Part shown: piece by piece, positions 45,222 to 54,823 of the stretch
Layout: each line of letters starts with the position of its first letter
Numbering within the stretch: position 1 is the stretch's first letter
Assembly: GCA_947095585.1 (NCBI GenBank)
Contig: OX352761.1
Span: forward strand, 52,378,019 to 52,442,018
DNA from: Nephrocerus scutellatus
Taxonomy: Eukaryota; Arthropoda; Insecta; Diptera; Pipunculidae
Direction: 5' to 3'
Length of the DNA: 64,000 nucleotides
Notes under the pieces: model-generated
Seen by the model: the letters and a program-made list of their open reading frames with translations, nothing else
The model's database searches: none
What the model was told of the DNA's origin: nothing
Program-made: the position numbers and the translations under genes

Positions 45222-46168
45222 TTAGAATTCGAGATCCTAAGTGGGGTACGACAAGGTTGCATTCTATCGCCGATACTTTTTTTGTTGGTGATTAGCGATG
45301 TACTTCGCGCAGCTTTATCTACTGGAAACGGAGGAATTCGTTGGACTCTTACATCTCAACTCAAACATCTGGATTACGCTGACGACGTTTGTTTACTCTC
45401 ACATAGAATTATGGAGCTGCACCAAATGACAACAAATGTGGAGAGGGAGGCAAATGTTGCGGGTTTGAAGATTAATACTGCCAAAGCCAAAATCATCAAC
45501 CTCGGAACTAACTCAGTAACTCAAGTTAACATTGCTGGACAGCCGGTAAAGAGAGTAGAAAGTTTCCAATATCTTGGGAGTATTGTCTCGACCGAAGGTG
45601 GAACCGAACAGGACATTGTCAACCGAATCGGCAAAGCAAAATCAGTGTTTGGAATGATGTCCATGATATGGCGAAGCGATGCGATCAGCTTAAACACCAA
45701 GCTGCGACTGTTCCGTTCAAATGTTGAATCTGGGCTGTTGTATGGGTGCAGCACTTGGAAGGTGACCGCTACTATCACAAAAAGATTACAAACGTTCGTA
45801 AATATGTGCCTACGGAACATCTTAAGGGTTTTCTGGCCTAACCGTATCTCTAACGAACATCTTTACCAGATGTCAGGAACAATAGGCACAACCATCCTAC
45901 GACGGAAGTGGCAGTGGATTGGTCATACACTCCGAAAAGGCGACAGTTCCATAGCAAACTACGCAATGCAATGGAACCCGTTATCTCAGGATGGTAGAAG
46001 AACGGGTCGTCCGAGAAATACATGGCGCAGAACAGTTGAGGAGGAGGCACGGCAATTGGGGAAGAGTTGGAGAGAGCTGAAGCTCATTGCCAGGAACCGC
46101 ACGCGATGGCGCGTAGGCGTAGTAGAGGCCCTAGGACCCATAAGGGGATACAGGACATAAAGAAGAAG
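45222..46168 (+). mobile_element. RTE-like LINE fragment inserted in the jockey-like LINE
   Basis: In frame with the upstream LINE, so 44877-46160 is one 427-aa open frame made of two clades. The RTE part has FEILSGVRQGCILSPILF, catalytic LDYADDVCLLSH, SFQYLGSIVSTEGG, YGCSTWKVTATITKRLQTF, RKWQWIGHTLRKGDSSIA and GRRTGRPRNTWRRTVEEE, as in insect RTE elements. It ends in a purine-rich tail (AAGAAGAAG, about 46160-46168). It is 5'-truncated: no endonuclease. Confidence 0.85.
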
Positions 46169-47090
46169 ATACCTGCAGTAATTAAAAATTGTAGGTATCA
46201 TTTATACGCAGACGATGTGCAGGTGTATTTCTCCTCTCCAGTGGGCCTAGTAGAGAATGCGGTGGCAAGAGTCAATGAAGACCTCCAATCAATTCCATTT
46301 TAGTCTCATAAAAAAAAACTGCTAATTAACGCTAGCAAAACGAAGGCCATCACTATACACAAGAACCTTATCGACACTTCATCTTTTCCTGACTTAATCC
46401 TGGATAATAAAAGAATAGATCAAATTACGGTAGTTAAAAATCTAGGCATTTACATCAACAGAACGATTTCATGGAATGACCACATTAATCACATCATCTC
46501 AAAAATTTATGGGTCTCTTCGGTGTTTATCGATAGGCGCTCAGTCTTTACCAGTAAGAGTAAAGTTAATTTTAGCGAAATCCCTTATTCTTCCCTTCATC
46601 ATGTACGGTTGTGAGATTTTTGCAGGAATGGACAGAGCATCATTCCATAAACTGAATGTTGCAGCAAACTCGGTTGCTCGATTTGTTTTTAATATCCGAA
46701 GGGGTGAACACATTTCCAGTTACACCAAATTTATATTCGGATGTAGTCTCCAAAATTTCCTAACATATAGGACGACAGTCACGTTATTTAGAATATTATC
46801 AACAAAGCACCCCGGCTATCTTCATGAAAAAATCGTGCTAGCTCAGTCAATACGAACTCTGAACATTTTGCTACCGACTTTCAACTGCCGATCTTCGCAA
46901 TTTCAGTTCTTCGTTCATGCTGTCCTTGGAATCAACTCCCTATTGACACAAAAGGCAAACTAACACAGCGCGATTTTAACTCAGCAGCATTAATTTACTT
47001 TGCAAATAAGCCCTAACTTATAACAATTACTACGTCTTTTTTCTTTTTCTCAACGCATGTATTGTATTGTAGGTGCTTCTCAGTGTCTAT
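46169..47090 (+). pseudogene. Jockey/CR1-like LINE, C-terminal half of RT and 3' end
   Basis: Resumes with its own catalytic box HLYADDVQVYFSS (about 46198), so the host LINE lost only the short segment between SQGVPQ and YADD. It continues through KTKAITIHKN, VVKNLGIYINRTISWNDHIN and LILPFIMYGCEIF (46601-46963 frame) to AVLGINSLLTQKAN. 46964-47090 is its 3' UTR, cut by BEL leader sequence. Confidence 0.8.
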
Positions 47091-47157
47091 GTGTAAATCC
47101 TTTCCCCTTAGGATTTCTTTACTGAACAACCACCTTACCACTGGTGGGGGGGATAGT
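47091..47157 (-). other. BEL leader downstream of the 3' LTR
   Basis: About 65 bases identical in order to the 5' leader (ACTATCCCCCC, ACCAGTGGTAAGGTGGTTG, AAATCCTAAGGGGAAAGG). Leader should follow only a 5' LTR, so a second BEL copy once followed here; it is cut at 47091 against LINE 3' UTR. Confidence 0.8.
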
Positions 47158-47368
47158 TGTCAGTTTTAGTTATAAGACCATTTATTTGATTTTGTAAACT
47201 GACTCTTTCTCATTTATTCATTCTATATTTATACATTAATTTTTGCTTACTACTTAAAAAGCATTCCAACAGTAATGTTGACCTACTGAGTTGCTTTTTG
47301 TTGCCGATACATTGCTCGATGCATCGTGCAATTGTGCAATTGCTTTGTTGTTGTTGATACACTCAACA
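47158..47368 (-). mobile_element. BEL 3' (shared) LTR
   Basis: Starts TGTTGAGTGTATCAACAAC at 47368 and ends CTGACA at 47158. Relative to the 5' LTR it lacks about 135 bases in the middle (join at AGTTGC/CTACTG near 47287). A short purine run (GGAGGAGGCAAAA) precedes it. Confidence 0.85.
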
Positions 47369-49131
47369 TTTTGCCTCCTCCGGTGTTGTTTCCCAGTTGA
47401 TATCAAACCCTTGATTGATTCTCCTATGGTCTGTTAATTCTATTTTGGTAACGCGATTATTTTTATTTCGACCATTTCCGTATTTTAATATAACTGCCTG
47501 TAGACAAATGATGATTGTTGCGTCCGCAATTGTCGCACAGAAGCCAATTATCCAATATTGGTGCTTTTTTATTATGTTCCAATTGTAGTCATGTAATCGG
47601 TTCAGTGTCTCGGTTGCATCCCGATCATTGACCTTTAACACCTCCATCAGATCCTTATTTAATGGGATGACAGTTTCATTTGTGAAATAAACTGGGATCT
47701 GGGTTGACAATGATTTATTAATAATAGCGATTGATTTGTTTCTTTAAACAATTTTGCTTCCAATCGAATTAATCTCGATTGAATGACGCAATCCGGAGTC
47801 ACATAAATGATGCCTGTGTTATTTAAGATGACTTCTTCACGCTTGGATCCACAGGTTACGAATACTCTGGTGTAAGAAACATCCATGAATTGTGGGTCCA
47901 TAATTCTTTCCACATGGTGTGTGTTAACCTTAATGTTCTGGTTGAACATCGCTTAAACGACAGTTTTTTATATACATAGTTGCTGCACAATGCAATTTTC
48001 ACTATTTTCAATGCTGTGGAATATAAATGGGCTGAGGATGAATATTGTTTTGTTGAGTGTTGGTGCTCTTGTTATATCATCCAGTGGTAATTCGAAGTAT
48101 CTTTCTACGTTGTAGTTGATTCCTAGTATTGTTTGCTGTATATACCCCTCGCGAAATGTCAGCTCCCCTATCTTCTCAGGAATCGCATTAGGCTTGATCA
48201 GATCATATTCATCAGCATCGCTTATCATTAGATATCCTGTTACTACAACTTCCGTTGATGTAATAGCCATGTCCAGTTTTTCCATTGGATCGGGGAGTAC
48301 CTTCATTTCTGGGCCCAACTTCTTCTCACACTTGTCTATTATTTCTTCTAATGTTCTGTGAGGTAAAAAATCAAACAGATGACTACGCTGAAGATAGGCG
48401 TTCAATAGCTTGTTGTTTTTTGCTTCGATTTCTTGCATGTAGCTGAGAGCGATGAGATAGGCGTTCGTTACATGGATATTGATCTTATTTTCGTCAGTGA
48501 CTCTGTACCAAGACTCCATTTTGTTGATTTTACTTAGGCCGGCATTCAGTTTTTGTTTGAAGCTGTTAATTTTCTTGGATATTCTTGTCTCGGTCTCATT
48601 GATATTGGAAATTGTAGACAGCATAATTTTTGTGTTTGTCTTCGCACTTTTAATTTGTTCCCTTTGATTGCTGTCCAGATCTTCGATGTCATGTAACACC
48701 TCATCATTGACTCCAAACAATGAATTAAGAACCGTTCCTAGTAGTCCTCGTTTTTGCCTCCGCAGATGTGTTAATTGGAGTCCGTTGAAAATTGAGAACA
48801 CATTTTGCCACTCTTCATCCATGTGATGACGCAATTCGTCGCATTGACTTTCTTTTGTCACCGATTTGGCCTTATTACACAGTTGAGTCATTTGATCTCT
48901 AGTCTTATTTATGTTGCGTATTTGATCACGTATGATATCTGTCATTGGGAATCGAACGCTTGTTCGTAGTATTCCTCGTTGAATTTTGGCTGTTCCAATT
49001 TGCTCCATAAACACTCCAACGTCAGGATTGGTGATTGTGTACCTTGCTGATATCGGCATGGCGACTGCAATCAACGACAGTACCACAAGCGCGGTAGACA
49101 GTGGTGATGACGAGATGATTGTCTTATGCAT
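47363..49131 (-). pseudogene. env: BEL env, F-like fusion glycoprotein
   Basis: The first frame (49131-47968, 387 aa) has a hydrophobic signal peptide (about residues 8-29), a furin-type site RRQKR (124-128) followed by the fusion-peptide-like GLLGTVLNSLFGVND, and a long helical stalk region. Two stops near 47968 separate the same-frame piece 47949-47659 (CGSKREEVILNN). A frameshift leads to 47710-47363 with a membrane segment (YWIIGFCATIADATIIICLQ) and a tail that ends in the LTR edge. This is baculovirus-F/gypsy-Env architecture in a BEL element; Drosophila roo is a precedent for env in this group. It is inactive as it stands. Confidence 0.85.
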
Positions 49132-49180
49132 TTTATCTCTTGAGATTCTTCCTGGGTTGTTTGATGCTAACTGCGTCTTC

Positions 49181-49630
49181 CTAAGGTCTAATGAAGTTGT
49201 CCTCTATTGTTAGTAAACAGACTTTGGCTATGGGTCGCTTGAATTCTCCCTTTTCTGTCTTGACCGTTACCACCCTGGTGAGATCGTCAGCGCCTTTGTG
49301 TACTTCACTTATTTTCCCCAGGGGCCATTTCGATGGTGTCAGTAGTTCATTCTTCAGTAATACTAGTTGGCCAATCTCTATGTTTTTCTCTGATCGATTC
49401 CACTTGTATCGTTGTTGAGTTTTGTTTATATACTCCTCGTACCAACGTTTGCAGACATCTTGTTTGAGTTTTTGAATTAGTCTCCATCTTTTTACACTAG
49501 TTCCAGTAAGATTCAATATGAGATCATGCTTTGGTTCTATCAGTGGAGATCCAATGATGAAGTGACCTGGTGTAAGTGCATCAAGATCTTCGATGTTGTT
49601 TGTTAATGGACACAGTGGTCTTGAGTTCAA
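49181..49630 (-). CDS. pol: BEL integrase C-terminal domain (DUF5641-like)
   Basis: Begins after a frameshift near 49600 with the NSRPLCPLTNN block (normally continuous with integrase), then LTPGHFIIGSPL, RWRLIQKLKQDVCKRWYEEY and IGQLVLLKNELLTPSKWPLG, the usual BEL integrase tail, and ends 50 bases before env. The open length is good, but it is detached from the catalytic core. Confidence 0.8.
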   Translation of the reverse strand: MNSRPLCPLTNNIEDLDALTPGHFIIGSPLIEPKHDLILNLTGTSVKRWRLIQKLKQDVCKRWYEEYINKTQQRYKWNRSEKNIEIGQLVLLKNELLTPSKWPLGKISEVHKGADDLTRVVTVKTEKGEFKRPIAKVCLLTIEDNFIRP

Positions 49631-50720
49631 TTTGCACCAGAATAGTATTCATTTCTTCGAACGTTAGCTTCTGCTCTCCTATGATCCGATTTAAGTGATA
49701 CTCTACTGATTTCACTCCGGCTTCCCAAAGTCCACCAAAGTGAGGAGCTCCAGGTGGGATGAAATGCCGCTGGATTCCCTTACTGACAACCTTCATTTGT
49801 AGTGCATCAATAAGGTTTTTTGCTCCAACAAAATTTGTTCCATTACCAGTGTATAGATGATGTACGGCACCTCTCCTGCTGATCTTTCGTTGTAATGCTG
49901 CCATAAATCCATCCGTTGTTAGATTAGAAGTGAGTTCAATGTGCACCGCCTTGGTTGATATGCAAACAAAGAGTGCTATGTAAGCCTTATGCGACCTTAC
50001 ACCTCGAAGCTGTGAGCATCTTATGTTGATTGGGCCTGCGTAGTCTACTCCCCAATGTGTAAATGGTCGCGAGAACTTAACCCTTGCTTCCGGAAGTTGT
50101 CCCATAAGTTGACTTGATTCCTTGGCCTTAAATCGAAAACATTTTACGCATTGATTTACGACGGCCTTGACGGTGTTGGTTCCTCGGATGATCCAAAATT
50201 TCCTCCGGATGTGATTCAGAGTTAGTTTTACTCCGCAGTGAAGTGTATCAATGTGAGATTTGCTAATTATTAACTTTGTCAGTGGATGCGATGATGCCAA
50301 AATGATTGGATGTTTCTGGTCGTCTGACAAATTTGCGTGTTTAAAACGGCCTCCCACTCGCAATATTCCATTGACATCTATGAATGGGTGTAGGGATGAT
50401 ATCGTGCTGATTGGTTTAAGTTCCTTATTTTGACGTAGTTTCAGCATGTCATCTTCAAATTCTTGTTGTGAACCCCTTACTAGCGCTTTTTCTGCTTCCA
50501 GGAGCTCTTTTATGGTTAGTTTTTCCAGATGTAGTGGCTCATCCTTCTTTTTCTTTCGGCAATTATTCTTGAATCGAAGACAGTACGCGCTAATGCGTTG
50601 CAGTTTTGACAGTGATGAACAGACAAGATAAATATCGTTCTTGCATGGAGCCCTGTCGTTTTGTGTCACCATACATTCATGGGATTTTCGAACCTCAGGC
50701 ATACCTCGCAACTCCATCAT
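49581..50720 (-). pseudogene. pol: BEL integrase, zinc-binding and core
   Basis: 379-aa frame. The N-terminal part includes ILRVGGRFKHANL. The zinc-binding domain has HIDTLHCGVKLTL and NQCVKCFRFKA. The core has THWGVDYAGP (Asp 1), LYTGNGTNFVGA, where the second catalytic Asp should be and Gly stands, and PPGAPHFGGLWEAGVKSV (Glu). The missing Asp predicts no strand transfer. Confidence 0.9.
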
Positions 50721-52125
50721 GATCTTGTCAGCTGGCCACTATTGTTCGTCTCCTTTTAACCAAGTTGGACCGTGCCACCAAGTTGAGTTTTCAGCCAGAA
50801 CATCTCCAAACAACCCTCTAGACGGAATTTCAGCAGGATTCTCACTTCCTGGCACAAACCTCTATTGCCCTTTAAAATTTTGCTGCACGAAAGATACCCG
50901 ATTGGCAACAAACGTGTTCCATTTCACTGGGTGTTGTTTTAACCAGCTCAGTACAATGGTAGAATCCGACCAGGCCACGACTCTGCTGTATCTCGTCTCT
51001 GTTCCTTGTGTAATTTACATCATTAGTTTCGTGAGCAATGTAGCTGCACATAGCTCCAACCTTGCTAGTAAAACTTGTTTCACAGGGGCCACCTTGGTTT
51101 TTGCCGTGATGATGCATATTGTCGTAGAACCATAGTTAATCACCTTCTAATATACCACTGCTGCATAGGCTGACTCTGATGCGTCTGCAAACAAATGTAG
51201 CTCTATTCGAGAGTCTTCTAACTGTCGCGTCCATCTTGGAATTCTTACTTTTTCAAGCGTCACCAGCCTCGTTTTGAATTCGTTCCACTCGTTATGAATT
51301 CTCATTGGCACCTTTTCGTCCCACTCGATGCCCAACAGCCAAAGGCGCTGGATGATAATCTTCGCCTTGATTGTTATTGGTGATAACCAGCCAAAGGGGT
51401 CGAAAATTTTTCCAGCATCACTTAGTATTGCTCGTTTGGTGCCCTTAGTGCTGAAAGACGAAAGATTGACCTTAAATCGGAATTCGTCTGTCTTCGGACA
51501 CCATTTTATTTCCAAAATGCTGAATGTGGTGTCATTATTAAAGTCATGTTCTGGTTCCATTTTAATGACTTCTCTTGGCAGTGCCTCTAGGAACTCTGGA
51601 CTGTTTGATGTCCATTTGCGTAGGCTAAATCCACCCTTGTGAAGTAGCTGCGTCAGTTCTTGCTGAATACTTAGACAATCCCTTACTGAATTTGCACCGC
51701 CGAGACAATCATCTACGTAGAATCCTTCAAGTACGGTTTGGCTTGCCCGTGGATATCATTGTTTTTCATCTTCAGCTAGCTGACACAGAGTCTTGATTGC
51801 CAGATAGGGTGCTGATGCTGTTCCGTAGGTAACGGTTTTGAGAGCGTACTCCTTGATTCGACTTTTGGGATTACCTCTCCACAAGATGCGTTGCAAATTT
51901 TGAGCATGTGTATCGACTAAAATTTGCCTATACATCTTCTCGATGTCAGCTGTGAACACGACGAAAAATTTTCTCCATCGAAGTAGCAGATCCCTTTGAA
52001 TTGTTGGTCCGATCATCATGATGGTATGCAGCGATTCTCCAGATGTTGTCTTCGCCAAGGCGTCGAATACTACTCTCAGTTTTGTGGTACTGCTCTGCTC
52101 TTTTATCACTGCGTGATGAGGAAGG
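50721..52125 (-). pseudogene. pol: BEL reverse transcriptase and RNase H
   Basis: 52109-51756: IKEQSSTTKLRVVFDALAKT, FTADIEKMYRQILVD (palm Asp) and TYGTASAPYLAIKTL, then a stop. The frame carries on with the FYVDDCLGGA catalytic box at 51708-51719. 51560-51147: FSILEIKWCPKTDEF, FDPFGWLSPITIKAKI, WDEKVP and the RNase H start LHLFADASESAYAAVVY, which ends in a stop. Further RNase H blocks ([23 protein letters not shown]) follow to about 50880 with stops. The N-terminal RT part is deleted. Confidence 0.85.
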
Positions 52126-52143
52126 TAGTATATTTTTTGTGTT

Positions 52144-53535
52144 TTATGTAATAGCAGGTATTACTAGAGCCTTTACCTTCAAGTTGACTTTTTCATCGTG
52201 AATTGATTGGATGTTAAAGTTACATACTGCGATAATAGGTGTAGCATGCCCATTTATTCCATTGACCCTTGAATGGTATTTGGTCATCGGCACCCGTATT
52301 TGTCGAGCTAATTTTTCCGTCAAGACACATAATTGAGACCCTTGGTCAATTAGAGCTCGCACCAGCTTGACTTGTCCCTTAACACATATGTTCACCATGG
52401 CCGTGGCAAGCAATACTATCCCTTCGTCATTTGTAGCAGCTGCGGTAGCAAATCCTGTCGTCGTTACCTTTGTTGATGATTTCTTGGCCTCGGGTCTCGC
52501 TGGAATTTCTCCTTGTGGGACGTGAAGTAACGAATTATGCCGCCTTGTACATATTTTGCATCCCTTTTTCGTCGGACACTCCTTTGCATCATGTTCATCC
52601 CTCAAGCAATTAAAACAAAGCTTCGATCTTCGAACCAAGTCCTTTCGGCTTTTTACGTTCATGTTCAAAAACTGTTTGCAGCTGAATAAATAATGAGATT
52701 CGCTGCAAAGTATGCACCTCGGTCGTAAAAATGTCGTCAAATAGCTTTTAGAAACTGTTGACTTTTCACGGTTGAGTTGGTGACTGCCTTCGAGTCCTCT
52801 GAATCTACTTTCGATAAAGTCGAAAAATTCACTTAGTTTTGGAATTTCTGTTGAATTTCCTCTTAATTGCTGGTATGATTTCCTGGATTCAGGGTCAAGT
52901 TTTGGTAGCACCAACTGAATGACTAGCGGATCCCATGAGCTAACATCGACTCTCAAATTCTTAATGCCATACATGACTTCCCGTGATGTGTCCATGATTT
53001 TTTTTAAGTCGAATGCACTATCATTTCTAACTGTTTTTAGTGTAAGCAAAGTCTGAATGTAATTGTTGACTAATGCTGTTGAATTTTGGAACCGCTTCCG
53101 AAGCAGTTCTACCGCCGTTGCATAGTTTGTTGACGTTGGTGACAGATGGTTCACAATTCTCGCTGCTTCTCCACGAAGATTCCCCTTTAGGTATTGAATC
53201 CGTTCGACATCATCTAATGACTCGTTCTGGTGCACTACTTGCTCAAATAGCTCCCAAAATGTTGTCCATTCCTCATACCTTCCGCTTAATGTTGGTATGA
53301 CAATGGTTGGAAGTTTGATTTGATTCATTGTATCACGTGGTGATACGGACTGTGTCTGGTGCTGAATTTCATCTGCCTCCCTGATCTGAATGTATGCCTC
53401 TTGATACCTTTCCTCCAACTTTTTGAATTCTTTTTTGGTCACGTAATACAGATCATGCTCCAAGTCGTCTAGTGATGACATGATTTCCTCGTTCATCGCA
53501 GCCAGCTTTGTCCAGCATTTCCTCAATTGATCCAA
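52144..53535 (-). CDS. gag: BEL Gag main part fused to protease start
   Basis: 463-aa open frame: coiled-coil-like region (EKKEFKKLEERYQEAYIQI), the gag domain with GRYEEWTTFWELFEQVVHQ and YLKGNLRGEAARIVNHL (DUF1759 type), and cysteine clusters CILCSESHYLFSC, CFNCLRDEHDAKEC and CKICTRRHN. It then enters the aspartic protease (RALIDQGSQLCVLTEKLAR) and stops at VIPAIT, where a deletion joins it to RT. Its true start is upstream, in the 54194 frame, after an interruption near 53610-53540. Confidence 0.85.
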   Translation of the reverse strand: MDQLRKCWTKLAAMNEEIMSSLDDLEHDLYYVTKKEFKKLEERYQEAYIQIREADEIQHQTQSVSPRDTMNQIKLPTIVIPTLSGRYEEWTTFWELFEQVVHQNESLDDVERIQYLKGNLRGEAARIVNHLSPTSTNYATAVELLRKRFQNSTALVNNYIQTLLTLKTVRNDSAFDLKKIMDTSREVMYGIKNLRVDVSSWDPLVIQLVLPKLDPESRKSYQQLRGNSTEIPKLSEFFDFIESRFRGLEGSHQLNREKSTVSKSYLTTFLRPRCILCSESHYLFSCKQFLNMNVKSRKDLVRRSKLCFNCLRDEHDAKECPTKKGCKICTRRHNSLLHVPQGEIPARPEAKKSSTKVTTTGFATAAATNDEGIVLLATAMVNICVKGQVKLVRALIDQGSQLCVLTEKLARQIRVPMTKYHSRVNGINGHATPIIAVCNFNIQSIHDEKVNLKVKALVIPAIT

Positions 53536-53609
53536 CTTAAACCCAATGTAAACTGAATTCTAAGGTCTAAGCTGTCAATTATTCGAAGGAGATTATTTTT
53601 GATAAGATT

Positions 53610-54194
53610 TTACCTGATAAATCTTCCCGAGTCCCTTGTAATGCTTGCCGTCTCTCTATTTTCTTCTGGAATTGCTGAACTCTGAGTCAGAATTGGCTTG
53701 GCTGCTCCTGAGGTAGACGCCTGTCCGCCTACATCTGTTGTTGCGGCGAAAGGTTGCAACTTCTTTCTGGTCACCAGTTTGGCCGCCTCTTTTTTTTCTT
53801 CTGAACTTGCTCCATTCTGAGTCAGAATTGGCTGGGCTGCTCCTGAGGTAGATGCCTGACCGCCTACATCTGTTGTTGCGGCGAAAGGCTGCAACTTCCT
53901 TCTGGTCTCCAGTTTTGCCTTGATGGTGTCCTTGATATCTAAGTATCTTACCTCGAACTGGCTGAAGTATTTTTTCATGAAATACTCATGTTGCGGATTT
54001 GCCTTCCTTTGCTCTTCCAAGTACCCATTATTGATCTGGAAGTCAACCCAGAGTTTTTCCAGGTCCTCCAGCCTCTTCCTTAGGTACTCTGGGGTGTATC
54101 GGGACTCCCCATCCTTCTTGAAGTTGGTCCATAACCGATGCACCTCCTCCGTGATTCTCGTTTGTTCCAACGCGATGTCCTCGAAATCACCCAT
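53610..54194 (-). CDS. gag: BEL Gag N-terminal part
   Basis: 194-aa frame starting MGDFEDIALEQTRITEEVHR, the same start as the plus-strand copy at 10180. Residues of about 97-178 hold a tandem duplication of about 41 aa (RRKLQPFAATTDVGGQAST, then RKKLQPFAATTDVGGQAST), absent from the decayed plus copy as far as can be judged. It ends in a stop at 53610; the coding continues in the next entry after about 75 broken bases. Confidence 0.85.
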   Translation of the reverse strand: MGDFEDIALEQTRITEEVHRLWTNFKKDGESRYTPEYLRKRLEDLEKLWVDFQINNGYLEEQRKANPQHEYFMKKYFSQFEVRYLDIKDTIKAKLETRRKLQPFAATTDVGGQASTSGAAQPILTQNGASSEEKKEAAKLVTRKKLQPFAATTDVGGQASTSGAAKPILTQSSAIPEENRETASITRDSGRFIR

Positions 54195-54357
54195 TTTTGT
54201 TGGTTGTAATTTGACTTACTAAAAGGACCTTTGCCTTTACTGAATTAAAACTGTTGTTTAAACTTTTCCGGATAATCCGTCTCGAAGGACCATGTAAATC
54301 CTTTCCCTTTAGGATTTCTTTACTGTACAACCACCTTACCACTGGTGGGGGGATAGT
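54195..54357 (-). other. BEL 5' leader
   Basis: Starts ACTATCCCCCCACCAGTGG right after the LTR and runs to the gag ATG; contains a small inverted repeat, CCACC with GGTGG. No convincing PBS. Confidence 0.6.
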
Positions 54358-54703
54358 TGTCAGCTTTAGTAATAAGACCGTTTATTTGATTTTGTAAACT
54401 GACTCTTTCTCATTTATTCATTCTATATTTATACATTAATGTTTGCTTACTACTTAAAAAGCATTCCAACAGTAATGTTGACCTACTGTTGGAAATGCTT
54501 ACTAATTTAAACTTATTGCTAATATGCAATTGCTTTTCTGCTGATTATGAAGATAAAGCAATTAAATTAATGTGGGTCACCGGTTGTTGGGTGTGTGACG
54601 CTCGATGTAAGTGCACTTGTGCAATTGCTGAAGTTGCTTTTTGTTGCCGATACATTGCTCGATGCATCGTGCAATTGCTTTGTTGTTGTTGATACACTCA
54701 ACA
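54358..54703 (-). mobile_element. BEL 5' LTR
   Basis: TGTTGAGTGTATCAACAAC at 54703 to GCTGACA at 54358. Contains CTACTGTTGGAAATGC and GTGGGTCACCGG segments (about 54480-54635) that are missing from the 3' LTR, and shares TTAGCAATAAGTTTAAATT with the plus-strand LTR. The plus-strand frames across it (54489-54939) are shadows. Confidence 0.9.
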
Positions 54704-54823
54704 CTATGAATTTTGGATTCAGGAAGGAAGAAGATGCTCCGGTATCTATTAGAAATCTTAAGTTCATACCAAATGGGGAGCTTATGTTAATGAAGGGGAG
54801 TGTCGTACCGTGCTTGTTAATTT
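54704..54823 (-). pseudogene. pol: Errantivirus protease start, cut by BEL
   Basis: Coding continues from gag to GMNLRFLIDTGASSSFLNPK, the retropepsin active site (DTGAS), and then runs directly into the BEL LTR. The other half of this pol is represented only by the RNase H/integrase piece at 32769-33817; RT is missing. Confidence 0.8.

Larger units (their letters stand above)
47091..54703 (-). mobile_element. BEL/Pao element with env
   Basis: Order on the minus strand: LTR, leader, gag, protease start, RT, RNase H, integrase, env, LTR and again leader. It is inserted in the protease of the minus-strand errantivirus: that gene is open up to 54704, next to the LTR start. Defects: one deletion (protease to RT), a changed integrase Asp, and stops in gag, RT, RNase H and env. 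Confidence 0.9.

Noticed and set aside
44877..46160. A novel reverse-transcriptase family
   Set aside because: Each half matches a known LINE clade and the jockey-like RT resumes after the RTE part, so a nested insertion explains it.
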